A DNA stretch of 20,930 nucleotides from contig LWCA01000662.1 of NCBI GenBank assembly GCA_001642005.1, forward strand, positions 1 through 20,930, in the 5' to 3' direction. The translations under genes were made by a program, and so were the position numbers. Positions 20,412 through 20,930 of this stretch are shown in pieces (positions within the stretch are counted from its first letter, which is position 1; every line of letters begins with the position of its first letter). Below the pieces are notes generated by a model. The model searched no databases. It was not told the origin of the DNA and saw nothing but the letters and a program-made list of their open reading frames with translations. Source of the DNA: Intoshia linei. Taxonomy: Eukaryota; Orthonectida; Rhopaluridae.

Positions 20412-20930
20412 CATTAAGATAGTATATTTTTATAAGTTTTGTAAATGAAGCGTTTCAGTTTTGCTTTGTTTTTTTGTTTGTATATTTCTTTACAACAAAT
20501 TCTAATGTTTATACATTTTATTTAAAATCACAATTATCCTTTGTTTCTCAATGAAACTATATTATGTTGAATAAAATTTCCGAACCAATAAAAAATGCGA
20601 ACTGCTATTTTCCATTTATTGTGAATATATTTTTTTTCATACATATATGTTTTAAGTGTTGTTTTGATGTTTTTAGTCTTTGTATTTATTTTATTCTTAT
20701 ATTTTGTTTTATTTAAAATTTAAGAATATAAATTTGATTTAAATTTTATAATTGCACGTCACATATTATTGATACAGTCTCGGTTCGTGTATTATCAATG
20801 TCATTAGTGTGAATAAATTTAATTATAATTAATACATTGTGTTTATACATTGTATTTATAACCAAATATTTATATAATTACAATAAATAACCAATATATG
20901 TAATGTATGATGTACATTCTACATTGTGTT

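Larger units (their letters stand above)
17542..20930. other. Long intron or 3' flank after the forkhead exon 2
   Basis: No coding sequence was recognised, and in particular no forkhead third helix (NSIRHNLSLN-like). The stretch is AT-rich and holds a repeat cluster (17851-18243), a tail like a MITE end (gtttgggaaccact, 17762-17776), a tagatagatag microsatellite near 18428, and the second MITE family copy (about 20236-20411). It is most simply a large intron of the forkhead gene. Confidence 0.6.

Noticed and set aside
1-20930. CRISPR arrays, bacterial operons, rRNA or tRNA genes
   Set aside because: The window is clearly eukaryotic. No regular direct-repeat/spacer pattern and no cloverleaf or rRNA-like block was seen by eye.

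Overview
The window is AT-rich eukaryotic nuclear DNA, from an invertebrate animal. Its genes are split by many spliceosomal introns, it is full of short degraded DNA-transposon remnants, and the recognisable proteins are animal-type. I cannot name the species. Many introns are only 36-47 nt long, which suggests a lineage with strong intron shortening. Most long ORFs here are chance readings of exon and intron. The genes below were rebuilt by hand from splice-site phase and from recall of the protein families. No alignment was run.

Layout. (1) About 821-7899 on the minus strand, with a possible first exon near 9581, is the exocyst subunit Exo70 (EXOC7). I find 14 well-phased exons and one tentative one. 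The 4682-6409 stretch between two solid exons is not fully resolved. (2) 9978-13931 on the plus strand is a complete 11-exon WBP11 (SIPP1/Npw38BP splicing factor), predicted at 363 aa. Its start faces away from Exo70, so the two genes appear to be divergent with a short shared upstream region. (3) 13932-16415 is intergenic and holds two MITE-like elements. (4) 16416-17541 on the plus strand is the 5' part of a forkhead gene closest to FoxJ1. It is cut inside the DNA-binding domain by an intron that runs past the window end. (5) 17542-20930 is intron-like DNA with a cluster of diverged short repeats and a second copy of one MITE family.

The three genes do unrelated jobs: vesicle tethering at the plasma membrane, pre-mRNA splicing, and (in relatives) the motile or sensory cilium programme. 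I see no operon-like or pathway link. No convincing new biological system was found. The points most worth a second look are the very short introns, the shortened WBP11 that keeps its end modules, the interrupted forkhead domain, and a set of hAT-like miniature elements, three of which still show 8-bp target duplications.
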